Source: Streptomyces sp. MJM8645
Lineage (GTDB): Bacteria; Actinomycetota; Actinomycetes; Streptomycetales; Streptomycetaceae
Direction of reading: 5' to 3'
DNA length: 64,000 nucleotides
Assembly: GCF_001625365.1 (NCBI RefSeq)
Contig: NZ_LJJF01000002.1
Location: 1,027,501 to 1,091,500 of the forward strand
Below, piece by piece: positions 32,690 to 41,624 of the stretch. Below the pieces are notes generated by a model. That model was not told where the DNA came from. It worked only from the letters and a program-made list of their open reading frames with translations, and searched no databases. The position numbers were made by a program, and so were the translations under genes. Position 1 is the stretch's first letter, and every line of letters begins with the position of its first letter.

Positions 32690-33427
32690 GGTCAGTGGCC
32701 ACCGGGGCCCGCGCCGCAGGCGAACAGTTTGTGCCGCGGAGGAAACGTGCTGATGACGGGCGGTCCGGGCGGTTCTGACGGGGGGTCGGAGCGGCTTGAC
32801 ACCCTGGTCGGGGGGCGCGTCTACTTGTCGACGCGACTCCTCGTTCGGTGAGGCGTCTGCACGGATACAGGCCACTGATCCGACGACGTCGAGAGACGCC
32901 CAGGGTCAGGACAGGTCTCCTCGGCTTAAGGGGTGACCCGAAGTGGCTTCCCGCCCGCTCGGGTGGGGATACGCCGTGCAGTGCCGAAGCTCTTACGTGA
33001 GGGGTGTCGCCACCCGGCAGCAGGGGTCCGACGAGGGCCCGGCGCTGCCCTGTCCGCGCGCAACCGAGGGAGGTGGGCGATGAAACCCGGTCATAGTACG
33101 TGTCACCGCCGCACTCCCCTCACCATCGTGCACGTCTGAGACTCCGGCCCGACGTGCGCCAACTGCCCTGATCCGGGCGGCAGTCCGTGCTGCCCGGGGT
33201 CGGGGTGGTTCGCCACTCGCCCGCACCGCCCGTACCGCCCGCGCCGGTTGACCGGCGCACCGGCGGCAGCATCTCACGTGCCCCGAAGAACGAGACACCC
33301 TCCGATGATCCTGACCGGTTCCGCCTGCACGCAGCTCGGGCAGGCGCCCCGACACCCGCTCCGAACGGGCGGGCCGGGCGGCCCGCCGACGGCAGACCGC
33401 ACCGACCCGCCCGCACCGGGGCGGCCG
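32690..33427. other. Gene-poor region with an orphan promoter
   Basis: About 740 bp without a clear protein gene. TTGACA (32796-32801) and TCTACT (32820-32825) with an 18-bp spacer make a good sigma-70-type promoter pointing right. A 19-codon frame (33080-33139) follows GGGAGG at 6-nt spacing. The stretch could encode a small RNA or a very short peptide; nothing in it matches a family I know. Confidence 0.4.
32796..32825 (+). promoter_or_regulatory. Sigma-70-like promoter without an assigned gene
   Basis: TTGACA, 18 bp, TCTACT. A perfect -35 hexamer is rare in this GC-rich sequence. No annotated gene lies within 600 bp downstream on the same strand, apart from a 19-codon frame at 33080. Confidence 0.4.
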
Positions 33428-34909
33428 CTACGCGAGCAGCAGCGCGGCGTCCCACGGCAGGGCGCCGGCCTCCTCGGCACCGCCCGCCAGGTGGTCGACC
33501 AGGGCGAGCGCGACGCCGGCCGCTCCTTCCAGGAACCCTGCCCGGTCGCGCGCCCAGGTCGGCCGCTCCCCGCCGGGTGTGACCGTGCCAGGTGTGACCG
33601 TGCCAGGTGTGACCGTGCCAGGTGTGACCGTGCCAGGTGTGACCGCGCCGGGTGTGACCGCGCCGGGCGGGGGCGGGCAGGGGAAGGCGAACGCGGCCTC
33701 GGGGTCGTAGTGGGCGATGACCTCCTCGGCCAGCGGTCCGAGCCGGGCCAGCAGTCGCGCGTCACCGCTGTCCCGGGCCACCCGGGCGGTGACTTGGAGC
33801 AGACCCGCGGCGCCGTGGCAGAGCATGGCGTCGTGCAGGCCCCGCCGCTCGCGCGGCCGGTCCAGCACGGCGTGGAGCGCACGGACCGCCGCAGCCTCCC
33901 AGTCGGGCTCGTCGAACGCCTGCCCGGCCAGTTGCAGGGAGCGGGCGACGCCCGGCGTTCCGTAGCACCAGGCGGCCCTGGCCCGGGGGGCGTCGACTCC
34001 GCCGGGCCGGTCCCCACCGGGCCGGTGTTCGTGCCCGGGGGTGAGGGAGGCCGGCCAGTCGGGGCCGCCAGCGCCCTCGTCGTCGTGGCGGCGGTGTGCC
34101 AGCAGCCACTGGGCCATCCGGTGCGCGGCCTCGGCCATCCCCGGCACCACGACTCCCTCGCGGCGGGCGAGCGCCAGCAGGGCCAGCGGCCCCGGAACGC
34201 CGTGCGCCAGGCCCAGGTTGAGGTGACCGTCGGGGAACCGCGCATCCGCTCCGGGCGAGGGCGGCCCCGGCACGCACCAGCCGGGCACCGTGCGGCCACC
34301 GATCCGCAGCGGCCGGCTCAGCTCGACCAGATACTCCAACACCGCGACCAACAGCGGCCGTTGGCCGTCACCGCAGGCCAGCAGATAGCGGCCGAGCCCG
34401 GTCAGACCGCCGATGACGTCGTACGCGGCCATGGCCGGCCCCCGCTCCCCCGTGGCCAGCCGGGCCCGCTCCAGCGTCAGCAGCGCGTGGACCCGCTCCG
34501 CCACCCGGCGGTCCAGGGCCGCGAGCAGCCCGGCGTAGTCCCCCGGGCCGGCGACCGCCGTACGGACCGCGAAGGCCAGCGCGGGCGCGCCCTGGTAGAG
34601 GCTGTCCGCCGCGCTCCCCCCGCCCAGCAGGGAAACCGCCGAAGACAGCTGGGCGTGCGTCACCGGACGCCAGGACCGGTCCTGCCGTGCCAGCCGGGCG
34701 AACAGCAGCGCGATGCCCGGGTAGCCGTCGCCGAGCGACGCCGCTGACCACGGGCTCACCCCGAGGTACGGATCGGCGTTCCCCGGGGCCGCCATGACTC
34801 CGGGCGCCCGGTCGGGATCGCGCAGCAGCCGCGCGACCGACTCCACCGCCTCCTCCGCCGTCCGCTCGACGGCGCCTTTCCCCCGGTTTTCCATCATGGA
34901 ATTCTCCAT
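33428..34909 (-). CDS. lanC: LanC-family lanthionine cyclase (second locus)
   Basis: 493 residues. LanC motifs include YDVIGGLTGLGRYLLA, HLNLGLAHGVPGPLALLALA, AWCYGTPG (zinc Cys ~314) and LCHGAAGLL (Cys/His ~363). It is longer than usual LanC (~400) because of a C-terminal insertion holding six tandem 5-residue units (TPGTV/TPGAV, ~415-447) before the closing FLEGAAGVALAL region. ATG 34909 has AAGGA 6-8 nt upstream. It is divergent from the precursor gene lanA. It would cyclise the product of the adjacent lanA after dehydration by the adjacent LanB. Confidence 0.9.
   Translation of the reverse strand: MENSMMENRGKGAVERTAEEAVESVARLLRDPDRAPGVMAAPGNADPYLGVSPWSAASLGDGYPGIALLFARLARQDRSWRPVTHAQLSSAVSLLGGGSAADSLYQGAPALAFAVRTAVAGPGDYAGLLAALDRRVAERVHALLTLERARLATGERGPAMAAYDVIGGLTGLGRYLLACGDGQRPLLVAVLEYLVELSRPLRIGGRTVPGWCVPGPPSPGADARFPDGHLNLGLAHGVPGPLALLALARREGVVVPGMAEAAHRMAQWLLAHRRHDDEGAGGPDWPASLTPGHEHRPGGDRPGGVDAPRARAAWCYGTPGVARSLQLAGQAFDEPDWEAAAVRALHAVLDRPRERRGLHDAMLCHGAAGLLQVTARVARDSGDARLLARLGPLAEEVIAHYDPEAAFAFPCPPPPGAVTPGAVTPGTVTPGTVTPGTVTPGTVTPGGERPTWARDRAGFLEGAAGVALALVDHLAGGAEEAGALPWDAALLLA
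33576..33665 (-). repeat. Six 15-bp tandem repeats inside lanC
   Basis: The unit GGTGTGACCGTGCCA is repeated six times without gaps; the last two copies end GCGCCG. In the gene (minus strand) each copy encodes Thr-Pro-Gly-(Thr/Ala)-Val. As 15 bp is a multiple of three, copy-number change would keep the frame. Confidence 0.9.
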
Positions 34910-34994
34910 GCCATGTCCTTCTTTCGGATCGTGGTTTCGGCATGCCCGAAGACACCTTGCCACAAATCTCGGAAGATTCCCCACGGGGCTTCGG

Positions 34995-35023
34995 TTGACG
35001 GAAATCGAAAAGCCTCGTAGCGT
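34995..35023 (+). promoter_or_regulatory. Promoter of the lanthipeptide precursor gene
   Basis: TTGACG (34995-35000), 17-bp spacer, TAGCGT (35018-35023). It lies 47 bp upstream of the precursor ATG and fits the consensus for housekeeping sigma factor promoters of streptomycetes. Confidence 0.6.
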
Positions 35024-35069
35024 CATTCACGAGCCGGACGGACCGGCTGATTCCGAAAGGGAGAAAATC

Positions 35070-35219
35070 ATGCAGAACATTGTTTTCGCCGACGCCGAGC
35101 TTCAGTTCGACACCTTCGACCTGGACCTGAAGGAGACCGTCAGCCAGGGCGACGAGGCCGCTGCCGTGCAGCACCCGTCGCTGGGCACCTGCTTCTGCAG
35201 CCACGGCTTCCACTGCTGA
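35070..35219 (+). CDS. lanA: Class I lanthipeptide precursor
   Basis: 49 residues. ATG 35070 follows AAAGGGAG at 6-nt spacing. The acidic leader carries FDTFDLDLKE (13-22), an F(N/D)LD-type recognition box for class I LanB/LanC. The Cys-rich end HPSLGTCFCSHGFHC (35-49) has three Cys (41, 43, 49) and Ser/Thr at 37, 40 and 44, so one to three small overlapping rings are possible. Two His and two Phe in a 15-residue end are unusual. No protease or exporter gene is nearby, so maturation must use functions encoded elsewhere. A hairpin follows the stop codon. Confidence 0.85.
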   Translation: MQNIVFADAELQFDTFDLDLKETVSQGDEAAAVQHPSLGTCFCSHGFHC

Positions 35220-35234
35220 GCCGTCGCCGCAGAG

Positions 35235-35267
35235 CGCCCCGGGCGGGCTTTCGGCCCGCCCGGGGCG
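35235..35267 (+). terminator. Hairpin between lanA and lanB, partial terminator
   Basis: CGCCCCGGGCGGGC (35235-35248) and GCCCGCCCGGGGCG (35254-35267) form a perfect 14-bp stem with a TTTCG loop, 15 bp after lanA. Read-through attenuation here would give more precursor mRNA than dehydratase mRNA, the usual arrangement in lantibiotic operons. Confidence 0.75.
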
Positions 35268-35324
35268 GTATTCAGGACGGGAAATTCCCCAGGTTTTCCA
35301 GGGGTTTGAAAAAGGAGCTCTCGC

Positions 35325-38300
35325 ATGCCCGCAACCGCACCTTTCCGAGGGGCTGGAACTCCATTGTTCCGCTGCGCGGACACCGCATTGTTGCGGGCTC
35401 CGGTACTTCCTCGGAACCGCATCGAGGAAACCTTCGCGGATTTTCCCGCCGCGGCGGCCGACGAGCCGGAACAGCTGTCCCGGCAGCTCGCCCGACTCGG
35501 TGCCGACCCCGAGCTGCGGGCCGCCGTCGCCCTGGCCAGCCCGTCGCTGGCACGTCTCGTGGACAAGGTGCGGGAGGGAGGCGCCGTCGAGCCGAAGCGC
35601 CTACGCAAGGCCGTGCTCTCGCTGAGCCGCTACCAGCTCCGGATGGCCGCGCGGCCCACACCCTTCGGGCTCTTCGCCGGCGTCGCCGCCGTCCGGGTGG
35701 CGACCTCCGCACCCACGACCGCAGTAGCCACGGCCGCCACGCCCGCACCCGAGCCCGGTGACGCGAGCGCACGGCTCGGCACCGCCCACCGTCCCGTCGC
35801 CCGGCCCGACATGGGCTGGCTGAGCGCGCTGCTCGCCGGCCTGGAGACCAGGCCCGACACCCTGGCGGCCCTGCGGGTCGTCGCCAACGAGCTCACCTTC
35901 GTCCGCGGCGACCGTCTCGTCCTGCCCTACGTGCCCGAGCGCCACGCCGCGGATCCCACGGCCGGCCGGACCGTCATCGAGGTCTCCATCCGCCACACCC
36001 CCGCCGTGCGCGCCGTACTGGAACTGACGGCGGAGCCCGTCCAGTTCACCGAGCTGGGCCGTCGGCTGTGCGAGCGGTTCCCCGGCACCCCGGAACACCG
36101 TGTGAACGGCCTGCTGGGGCAGCTGGTCGAGCGCGAGTTCCTGCTCACCGACCTGCGCCCGCCGACCACTGCCACCGACCCGCTGGCGCACGTCCTGGAC
36201 CGCCTGCCCGCCGGCCCCGAGCGGGCGGAACTCGCCGCCGTCCATCGGGAACTGGGCGCGGCCCGGCCCGGCACCGACTACTCGTCCGTCCTGCGCCGGA
36301 TGCGACGCCTGCACGAGACCGACCGCCGGCTCCAGGTGGATCTGGCCCTGGACGCCGACGTGACGCTGCCCGCCGAGGTGGCGGCCGAGGCCGAACGCGC
36401 CGCCGAGGCACTGTGGCGGGTCTCCCGCGCCCGCAGCGCGCCGCCCCACCTGGCCCAGTACCACGGCGAGTTCGTCGAACGCTACGGCACCGACCGGCTG
36501 GTCCCCCTCACCGAACTGCTCGACCCCGACCGCGGTCTCGGCGCGCCCGCCGGCTACCTGATGCCGCCCAGCGAGCGCGAGCAGCCCGCCAGGCCCGAGC
36601 CCTCGCCCGCGGACGCGCTGCGGATCGAGCTGGCCCAGGCCGCCGCCATGGCCGGTGCATCCGAGGTGGTCCTCGACGACGGCCTGCTCGCGCGCCTCAG
36701 CCCCGACACCGACCTGCCCCCGCCCGCCTCGCTGGAGCTCTACGCCCGGGTACTGGCCGGCTCCGCCGAGGCGTTGGCGCGCGGCCGGTTCCGACTCTGG
36801 CTGACCCCGGAGACCGGCGCGGACCACGCCGGTGCGACCATCGGCAGGTTCTCCCACCTGCTGCCGGACGCCGCGCAGCGGATCGCGGCAGCCTGCGCGG
36901 AAGCCGAGAGCGCGACTGACGACGGCACTGGCGACGACAGCATCGAGACCGCCCAACTCGTCCTGCGGGCCTCCCGGTCGCGGTCGGCCAACCTCAACCA
37001 GGTCCGCCGTCTGCTGGACCGGCAGATCGTGGTCGGCGCCTTCGCCGACCGCACGGCCCCCGGCACGGTGCCGCTGGACGACCTCGCTGTGGGAGCCGAC
37101 CTCACCGGCCTCCAGCTGGTGCGGCTGAGCAGCGGCCGCCGGATCGTCCCGCTGGCCTGGAACATGCTCAACCCACAGGCCCAGGTCGGCAACGTGGGGC
37201 GCTTCCTGCGCGAGCTGCGCCTGTCGGGTGTCCGGCCCGGCTTCACCTGGGACTGGGGCCCGCTGGAGCAGGCGCCGTACACCCCGCGCGTGCGCTACGG
37301 ACGCACCGTGCTCGCCCCGGCCCGCTGGCGGCCGTCCGCGCCGTTCTTCGCCGACACCTCCATGCCGGAGCGGGAGTGGCGGCTGGAGTTCGACCGCTGG
37401 CGGGAGCGCTGGAGCGTACCGGACCACGTGCTGCTCTGCGTCGCCGATCGCGGCCTGGAACTCGACCTCTCCGCCGGGCTGCACCTCCGACTGCTGCGCC
37501 AGGACGTCGCACGGTGGCCGGACGCCGTCCTGCGCGAGGCACCGACGGGCGAGGACGCGTACGGCTGGCTGTCGGGCCCGGCGGGCGCGCACACCGCGGA
37601 GGTGGTCTTCCCGCTGCTCGCCGACGCGCCGATCCCGCGCCCCCGTCCCCGTCCCCGACCCGCTGTGCGCCCGACGCCCGCGCTCCGCGTCCAGCCGCCC
37701 GGCGGCGAGTGGCTCTACGCCAAGGTCTACTGCTCGACGCGGCGTCAGAACGAACTGCTCGTCGGAGCGTTGCCCCGCCTGCTCGCCGCACTGCCCGCCG
37801 AGGTGGACCGCTGGTTCTTCCTGCGCTACCGCGACCCCGAACCGCACCTGAGGCTGCGCTTCCACGGCGACCCGACGGCGCTGAACCGGCAACTGCTGCC
37901 GAACTGCCACGACTGGTTCGCCGAACTGCGCCGCTCCGGACTGGCCTGGCGACTGGTGCTCGACACCTACGAGCCCGAGTGGGAGCGCTACGGGGGCCCG
38001 GCCGCGACCACCGCCGCCGAGGACGCTTTCGGCGCGGACAGCGCGGCCGTGCTCGCCCAGCTCGACGCACTGGAGGCGGGCCGGCTCGACCTGGACCCGA
38101 GGCTGCTGGGCGCCCTCAACATGCTCGACCTGGCCCGGCACGTCCACGGGGACACCGCCGAGGGCGCCGCGCGGGCGGAGGAGTGGCTGCTGACCACCTA
38201 TCCCAGATCCGCCGTCCACACCCAGCTGCGCGACCTGCGGACGGCGGCCGTGCGGCTGAGCGACCCCGCCGACGACCGGGCGGCCCTGCGCGCCCTGCCC

Positions 38301-38525
38301 GGCGGCGGCGAGCTGCTGGCCGGCTGGCAGCGCCGGGCCGGTGCACTCGCCCGCTACGGCGAGGCGCTGCGCGCGGCCACCCCCCGGGGGTCGGAGCTGC
38401 CCGGCCTGGTGCACCTGCACCACAACCGGCTGCTCGGCATCGACCCGGAGGCCGAGGACCACGCCCGCGCCGTCGCCCGCGGCGCGATGGAGACCCAGCG
38501 GGGCCGCCGCCTGCGCCGGCCCTGA
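35325..38525 (+). CDS. lanB: Class I lantibiotic dehydratase LanB, full length
   Basis: 1066 residues, the normal length. An N-terminal glutamylation domain (~1-770) carries RYQLRMAARPTPFGLFAGVA and LARLVDKVREGG. A Pro/Arg linker (PRPRPRPRP, ~772-785) leads to the C-terminal SpaB_C elimination domain (~790-1066), with EWLYAKVYCS, RWFFLRYRDPEPHLRLRFHG and LPGLVHLHHNRLLGID. It dehydrates Ser/Thr of the precursor using glutamyl-tRNA. ATG 35325 has AAGGAG 7 nt upstream. It is cotranscribed with lanA through the hairpin. Confidence 0.93.
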   Translation: MPATAPFRGAGTPLFRCADTALLRAPVLPRNRIEETFADFPAAAADEPEQLSRQLARLGADPELRAAVALASPSLARLVDKVREGGAVEPKRLRKAVLSLSRYQLRMAARPTPFGLFAGVAAVRVATSAPTTAVATAATPAPEPGDASARLGTAHRPVARPDMGWLSALLAGLETRPDTLAALRVVANELTFVRGDRLVLPYVPERHAADPTAGRTVIEVSIRHTPAVRAVLELTAEPVQFTELGRRLCERFPGTPEHRVNGLLGQLVEREFLLTDLRPPTTATDPLAHVLDRLPAGPERAELAAVHRELGAARPGTDYSSVLRRMRRLHETDRRLQVDLALDADVTLPAEVAAEAERAAEALWRVSRARSAPPHLAQYHGEFVERYGTDRLVPLTELLDPDRGLGAPAGYLMPPSEREQPARPEPSPADALRIELAQAAAMAGASEVVLDDGLLARLSPDTDLPPPASLELYARVLAGSAEALARGRFRLWLTPETGADHAGATIGRFSHLLPDAAQRIAAACAEAESATDDGTGDDSIETAQLVLRASRSRSANLNQVRRLLDRQIVVGAFADRTAPGTVPLDDLAVGADLTGLQLVRLSSGRRIVPLAWNMLNPQAQVGNVGRFLRELRLSGVRPGFTWDWGPLEQAPYTPRVRYGRTVLAPARWRPSAPFFADTSMPEREWRLEFDRWRERWSVPDHVLLCVADRGLELDLSAGLHLRLLRQDVARWPDAVLREAPTGEDAYGWLSGPAGAHTAEVVFPLLADAPIPRPRPRPRPAVRPTPALRVQPPGGEWLYAKVYCSTRRQNELLVGALPRLLAALPAEVDRWFFLRYRDPEPHLRLRFHGDPTALNRQLLPNCHDWFAELRRSGLAWRLVLDTYEPEWERYGGPAATTAAEDAFGADSAAVLAQLDALEAGRLDLDPRLLGALNMLDLARHVHGDTAEGAARAEEWLLTTYPRSAVHTQLRDLRTAAVRLSDPADDRAALRALPGGGELLAGWQRRAGALARYGEALRAATPRGSELPGLVHLHHNRLLGIDPEAEDHARAVARGAMETQRGRRLRRP

Positions 38526-38609
38526 GTTCAGGCCCCCACCGCGAGCCCGCCGTCAGCGGCGTGCCGGCCGGCCCCTCCGCGGCGCGAGCCGGTCGTGGCC
38601 GATGCCGGG

Positions 38610-38987
38610 CTACCCCGCGACCGGCTCCGGGCGGAACGCCTGGTCGATGTTGTCCTCGACCCAGGAGCGAAGCGCGTTCAACGGCACCGCGGCACTCTGG
38701 CCGAGGCGGGTGAGGGAGTACTCGACGTGCAGGGGGACGACGGGGTACACGGTGCGGTCGAGGATGCCGAAGTCCTCCAGGCGGCGCAGGGTCTGGGTCA
38801 GCACCTTGGGGCTGACGCCCTGGAGGCGGCGCTGGAGTTCACCGAACCGCTGGGGACCGTCTTCGAGGGCGCCGATGGCGAGGGCGGCCCACTTGTTGGC
38901 GAGCAGGTCGAGCAGGATGCGGCAGGGGCACTGGGCGGCGTAGACGTCGTGCTGCGAGTGCTCGCCGCTGGGGCAGGTGGTCGTCAT
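38610..38987 (-). CDS. HxlR-family transcriptional regulator
   Basis: 125 residues. An N-terminal Cys pair (YAAQCPCRILLDLLANKW) precedes a winged-helix domain with RFGELQRRLQGVSPKVLTQT and LRRLEDFGILDR, the HxlR signature. ATG 38987 has GGAGAG 5-6 nt upstream. The Cys residues suggest redox or electrophile sensing, as in other HxlR/DUF24 proteins that control quinone reductases. It is divergent from an NADP-dependent quinone oxidoreductase, its likely target. Confidence 0.88.
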   Translation of the reverse strand: MTTTCPSGEHSQHDVYAAQCPCRILLDLLANKWAALAIGALEDGPQRFGELQRRLQGVSPKVLTQTLRRLEDFGILDRTVYPVVPLHVEYSLTRLGQSAAVPLNALRSWVEDNIDQAFRPEPVAG

Positions 38988-39008
38988 GCTCACTCTCCTC
39001 ACCAGGAC

Positions 39009-39025
39009 ACTTCCCGATGGGAAGT
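39009..39025. promoter_or_regulatory. Inverted repeat, candidate HxlR operator
   Basis: ACTTCCC-GAT-GGGAAGT, perfect 7-bp arms, between the divergent HxlR regulator and the oxidoreductase. HxlR-family operators are typically short inverted repeats in this position. Confidence 0.55.
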
Positions 39026-39127
39026 ACTAGCCCTTGAAGGTAACCATACCCGCGGGGATAGCGTCGCCGGCATCAAGGAACGGCCGCTGAACGGCCTTCC
39101 ACACTCTGATGCTTCGGGAGATGACGC

Positions 39128-40111
39128 ATGTCCGCAGACACGATGCGCGCGGTGGTCCAGGACACGTTCGGCGGGCCGGAGGCGCTGCGGGTCGCCGAGG
39201 TGACGCGCCCGGTGCCGCTGCCGACGGAGGTGCTGGTGCGGGTGCACGCGGCCGGGATCAACCCGGTGGACTGGAAGACCCGCGACGGCTCCGGCATGGC
39301 CGGCCTGCTGGGTGAGCCGCCGTTCACGCTCGGCTGGGACGTGTCCGGCGTGGTCGAGGAGGTCGGCTTCGGCGTGACCACGCTGAAGGCCGGTGACGAG
39401 GTGTACGGCATGCCGTGGTTCCCGCGCGCCGCGAACGCCTACGCCGAGTACGTGACCGCCCCGGCCCGGCAGTTCGCCCGCAAGCCGGCCACGCTCGACC
39501 ACGTGCACGCCGCCGCCGTGCCGCTGGCGGCACTGACCGCCTGGCAGGCCGTCGTCGACACCGCCCAGGTGCGGGCCGGCCAGCGGGTGCTGGTCACCGC
39601 GGCCGCCGGCGGGGTGGGCCACTTCGCGGTCCAGTTCGCCCGCCACCTGGGCGCCCACGTGATCGCCACCGCCAGCGCCGCCCGCCACCCTTGGCTCAAG
39701 GAGCTCGGCGCCGACGAGGTGATCGACTACACCAGCACCCGCTTCGAGGACGCCACCGCCGGCATCGACGTCGTCATCGACCTGGTGGGCGACGCCCACG
39801 ACCTGACCAGCACCCGCTCCCTGAAGGTCCTGCGTCCCGGCGGCCTGCTGGTCGCCATCCCGGCCGGCGTCTCCCCCGAGCTGGCCGCGGCCACCGAGGC
39901 GGCCGGCGTGCAGGTCACCCCGTTCCTGGTCGAGCCGGACGGCGCCGCGCTGACGACGATCGCCGCGCTGATCGACGCCGGCGAGGTCGCCGTCGAGGTG
40001 GAGCGGACCTTCCCGCTGGAGCAGGCCGGGGCCGCTCACGCCCGCGGCGAGGCGGGCCGCACCCGCGGCAAGCTCGTCCTCACCACCGAGGTCGGGCCCG
40101 GAGCCAACTGA
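39128..40111 (+). CDS. NADP-dependent quinone oxidoreductase-like protein (zinc-independent MDR)
   Basis: 327 residues of the medium-chain reductase/quinone oxidoreductase family. The N-terminus has the AGINPVDWKTRDG motif and the Rossmann motif is RVLVTAAAGGVGHFAVQFAR (~155-174). Zinc-binding residues of alcohol dehydrogenases are absent. It probably reduces quinones or other electrophiles with NADPH. ATG 39128 follows GGGAGATGACGC. It is divergent from HxlR with a palindromic site between. Confidence 0.88.
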   Translation: MSADTMRAVVQDTFGGPEALRVAEVTRPVPLPTEVLVRVHAAGINPVDWKTRDGSGMAGLLGEPPFTLGWDVSGVVEEVGFGVTTLKAGDEVYGMPWFPRAANAYAEYVTAPARQFARKPATLDHVHAAAVPLAALTAWQAVVDTAQVRAGQRVLVTAAAGGVGHFAVQFARHLGAHVIATASAARHPWLKELGADEVIDYTSTRFEDATAGIDVVIDLVGDAHDLTSTRSLKVLRPGGLLVAIPAGVSPELAAATEAAGVQVTPFLVEPDGAALTTIAALIDAGEVAVEVERTFPLEQAGAAHARGEAGRTRGKLVLTTEVGPGAN

Positions 40112-40181
40112 CCGCCGGTCAGGGACGGGTGGGATTCCCGGCTCGCCCACCTCACCTCATCCCACCCCGCCTCACCTCGCC

Positions 40182-41276
40182 TCACCGGACTCGCTCGACG
40201 CTCCACCTCGGCAGGTACTCGAAGAACGCGACGGCCTCCTCCCGCCACCTGGGGCGCCAGGCTGCGGCCTCCGTGGCGGCCGCGTGCGCGAAGCGCCGCA
40301 TGTCCGCCCGCATCCGCTCCGGGACGCCGTGGCGGTGGGCGAGGTCGCGGATGGCGGCGATGGTCTCCTCGGTGCAGGCTCCGTCGCCGAGTGCGGACTC
40401 CACCATGGTCCGCTCGGAGTCGGTGGCCGCCGCCAGGACGGCGCGGACGGTGTAGTTGCGCCGCCCCTCCCGAATGTCCGTTCCGGTGGGCTTGCCCATC
40501 GTCCCCGCGTCGCCGAAGAGGTCCAGGTAGTCGTCGCGCAGCTGCCCGCAGATCCCCACCAGCCGGGCGTAGCGGCGCAGTTCCTCGTCGTGGCGGGCGG
40601 GCTGGACGCCTGCGGCGAGCAGTCCCAGCTGGAGTGGGGCGAGGACCGAGTAGCGGGCGGTCTTGTAATCGGCCACGTCGTGCAGCACCTCCTCGTCCGG
40701 GTCCGCGGTGAAGTCCCGCTCCAGGTCGATGATCTGGCCGACGAACGTGGCCGTTGCCGCCCGCGTCTGCACCTCGACCATGGCCTGTCGGACCGGGAGC
40801 GGGGCCCGGGAATCAAGAAGGACCTGGAGCGACAGCGCGAGTGCGAGGTCGCCGGCGAGGACGGCGAGCCCGAGCGCGGTCTGCGGCCGGTCGGGGAACC
40901 GCCCCCGGTAGGCGTAGTAGGTGGAGGGCCCGCCCCGGCGGGTGGGGCTGTCGTCGATGATGTCGTCGTGGACCAGCCCGTGGGTCTGGAGCAGTTCGAT
41001 GCTCAGCGCGGCGTCGTCCAACCCCGCCACGGGCTCGGCAGTCACCAGCCGGGCGGCTTCGAAGAGCAGGGCCACCCTCATCCGCTTGCCGCCGCGCAGC
41101 GACAGGTCCCGCAGCAGGGCCAGGCAGTCCGGGGTGAACCGGCTGAACGACGGAGCGTCGAAGGCGGCAGCCAGGTCCTGGAAGTACTGCTCGGACAGCG
41201 CGCTGAACCGGCGCTCGTACCCGGCGAGACGGGCCCGGATCTGCTCGGCGAGGACGGCGGCGGCGGTATCGGTCAC
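40182..41276 (-). CDS. Polyprenyl diphosphate synthase
   Basis: About 364 residues of trans-isoprenyl diphosphate synthase. LRGGKRMR, the first Asp-rich motif LVHDDIIDDSPTRRG (~104-118) and the second GQLRDDYLDLFGD (~257) are all present. Chain length cannot be set with confidence from the residues before the first motif (ALSIELLQTHGL). GTG 41276 has GGAAGA about 8 nt upstream; a GTG further upstream (at ~41354) is an alternative. No terpene cyclase or other isoprenoid gene adjoins, so it may serve menaquinone or general isoprenoid supply. Convergent with the oxidoreductase. Confidence 0.85.
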   Translation of the reverse strand: MTDTAAAVLAEQIRARLAGYERRFSALSEQYFQDLAAAFDAPSFSRFTPDCLALLRDLSLRGGKRMRVALLFEAARLVTAEPVAGLDDAALSIELLQTHGLVHDDIIDDSPTRRGGPSTYYAYRGRFPDRPQTALGLAVLAGDLALALSLQVLLDSRAPLPVRQAMVEVQTRAATATFVGQIIDLERDFTADPDEEVLHDVADYKTARYSVLAPLQLGLLAAGVQPARHDEELRRYARLVGICGQLRDDYLDLFGDAGTMGKPTGTDIREGRRNYTVRAVLAAATDSERTMVESALGDGACTEETIAAIRDLAHRHGVPERMRADMRRFAHAAATEAAAWRPRWREEAVAFFEYLPRWSVERVR

Positions 41277-41624
41277 GAAGATGTCTTCCGTTCGGCCGGG
41301 TCTGCGCGCCCGCGCAGGCGCGGAGGTGCCTCGGATCCCGGCGGTGTCCGTCACCCATGCTGCCCCACCGGCCTCCCGGCCCAAGCACCCGGTAGGTGCC
41401 CTCCCGCGCCCACCGCAGCAGTACAACACGCCCCCGTTCGAAGAGCCGCTCCACCGGAAGGTCGACAAGAGCACCGCCGGGAGCACGGTCCTGGCTGGGG
41501 GCGGCTCCCGGAGCCAGCTCCCGGGTGCGGTTCGTCCTGGATACGGACGAACTCCCCTGCCCCTGAATGGTCCTCTTGATCAAGGCCGGGAATCACCGGC
41601 GCCATTCATCAGAGGGGTTCCTTC

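Noticed and set aside
35601..38462. A 953-codon minus-strand frame opposite lanB
   Set aside because: Antisense shadow of the dehydratase; composition artefact.
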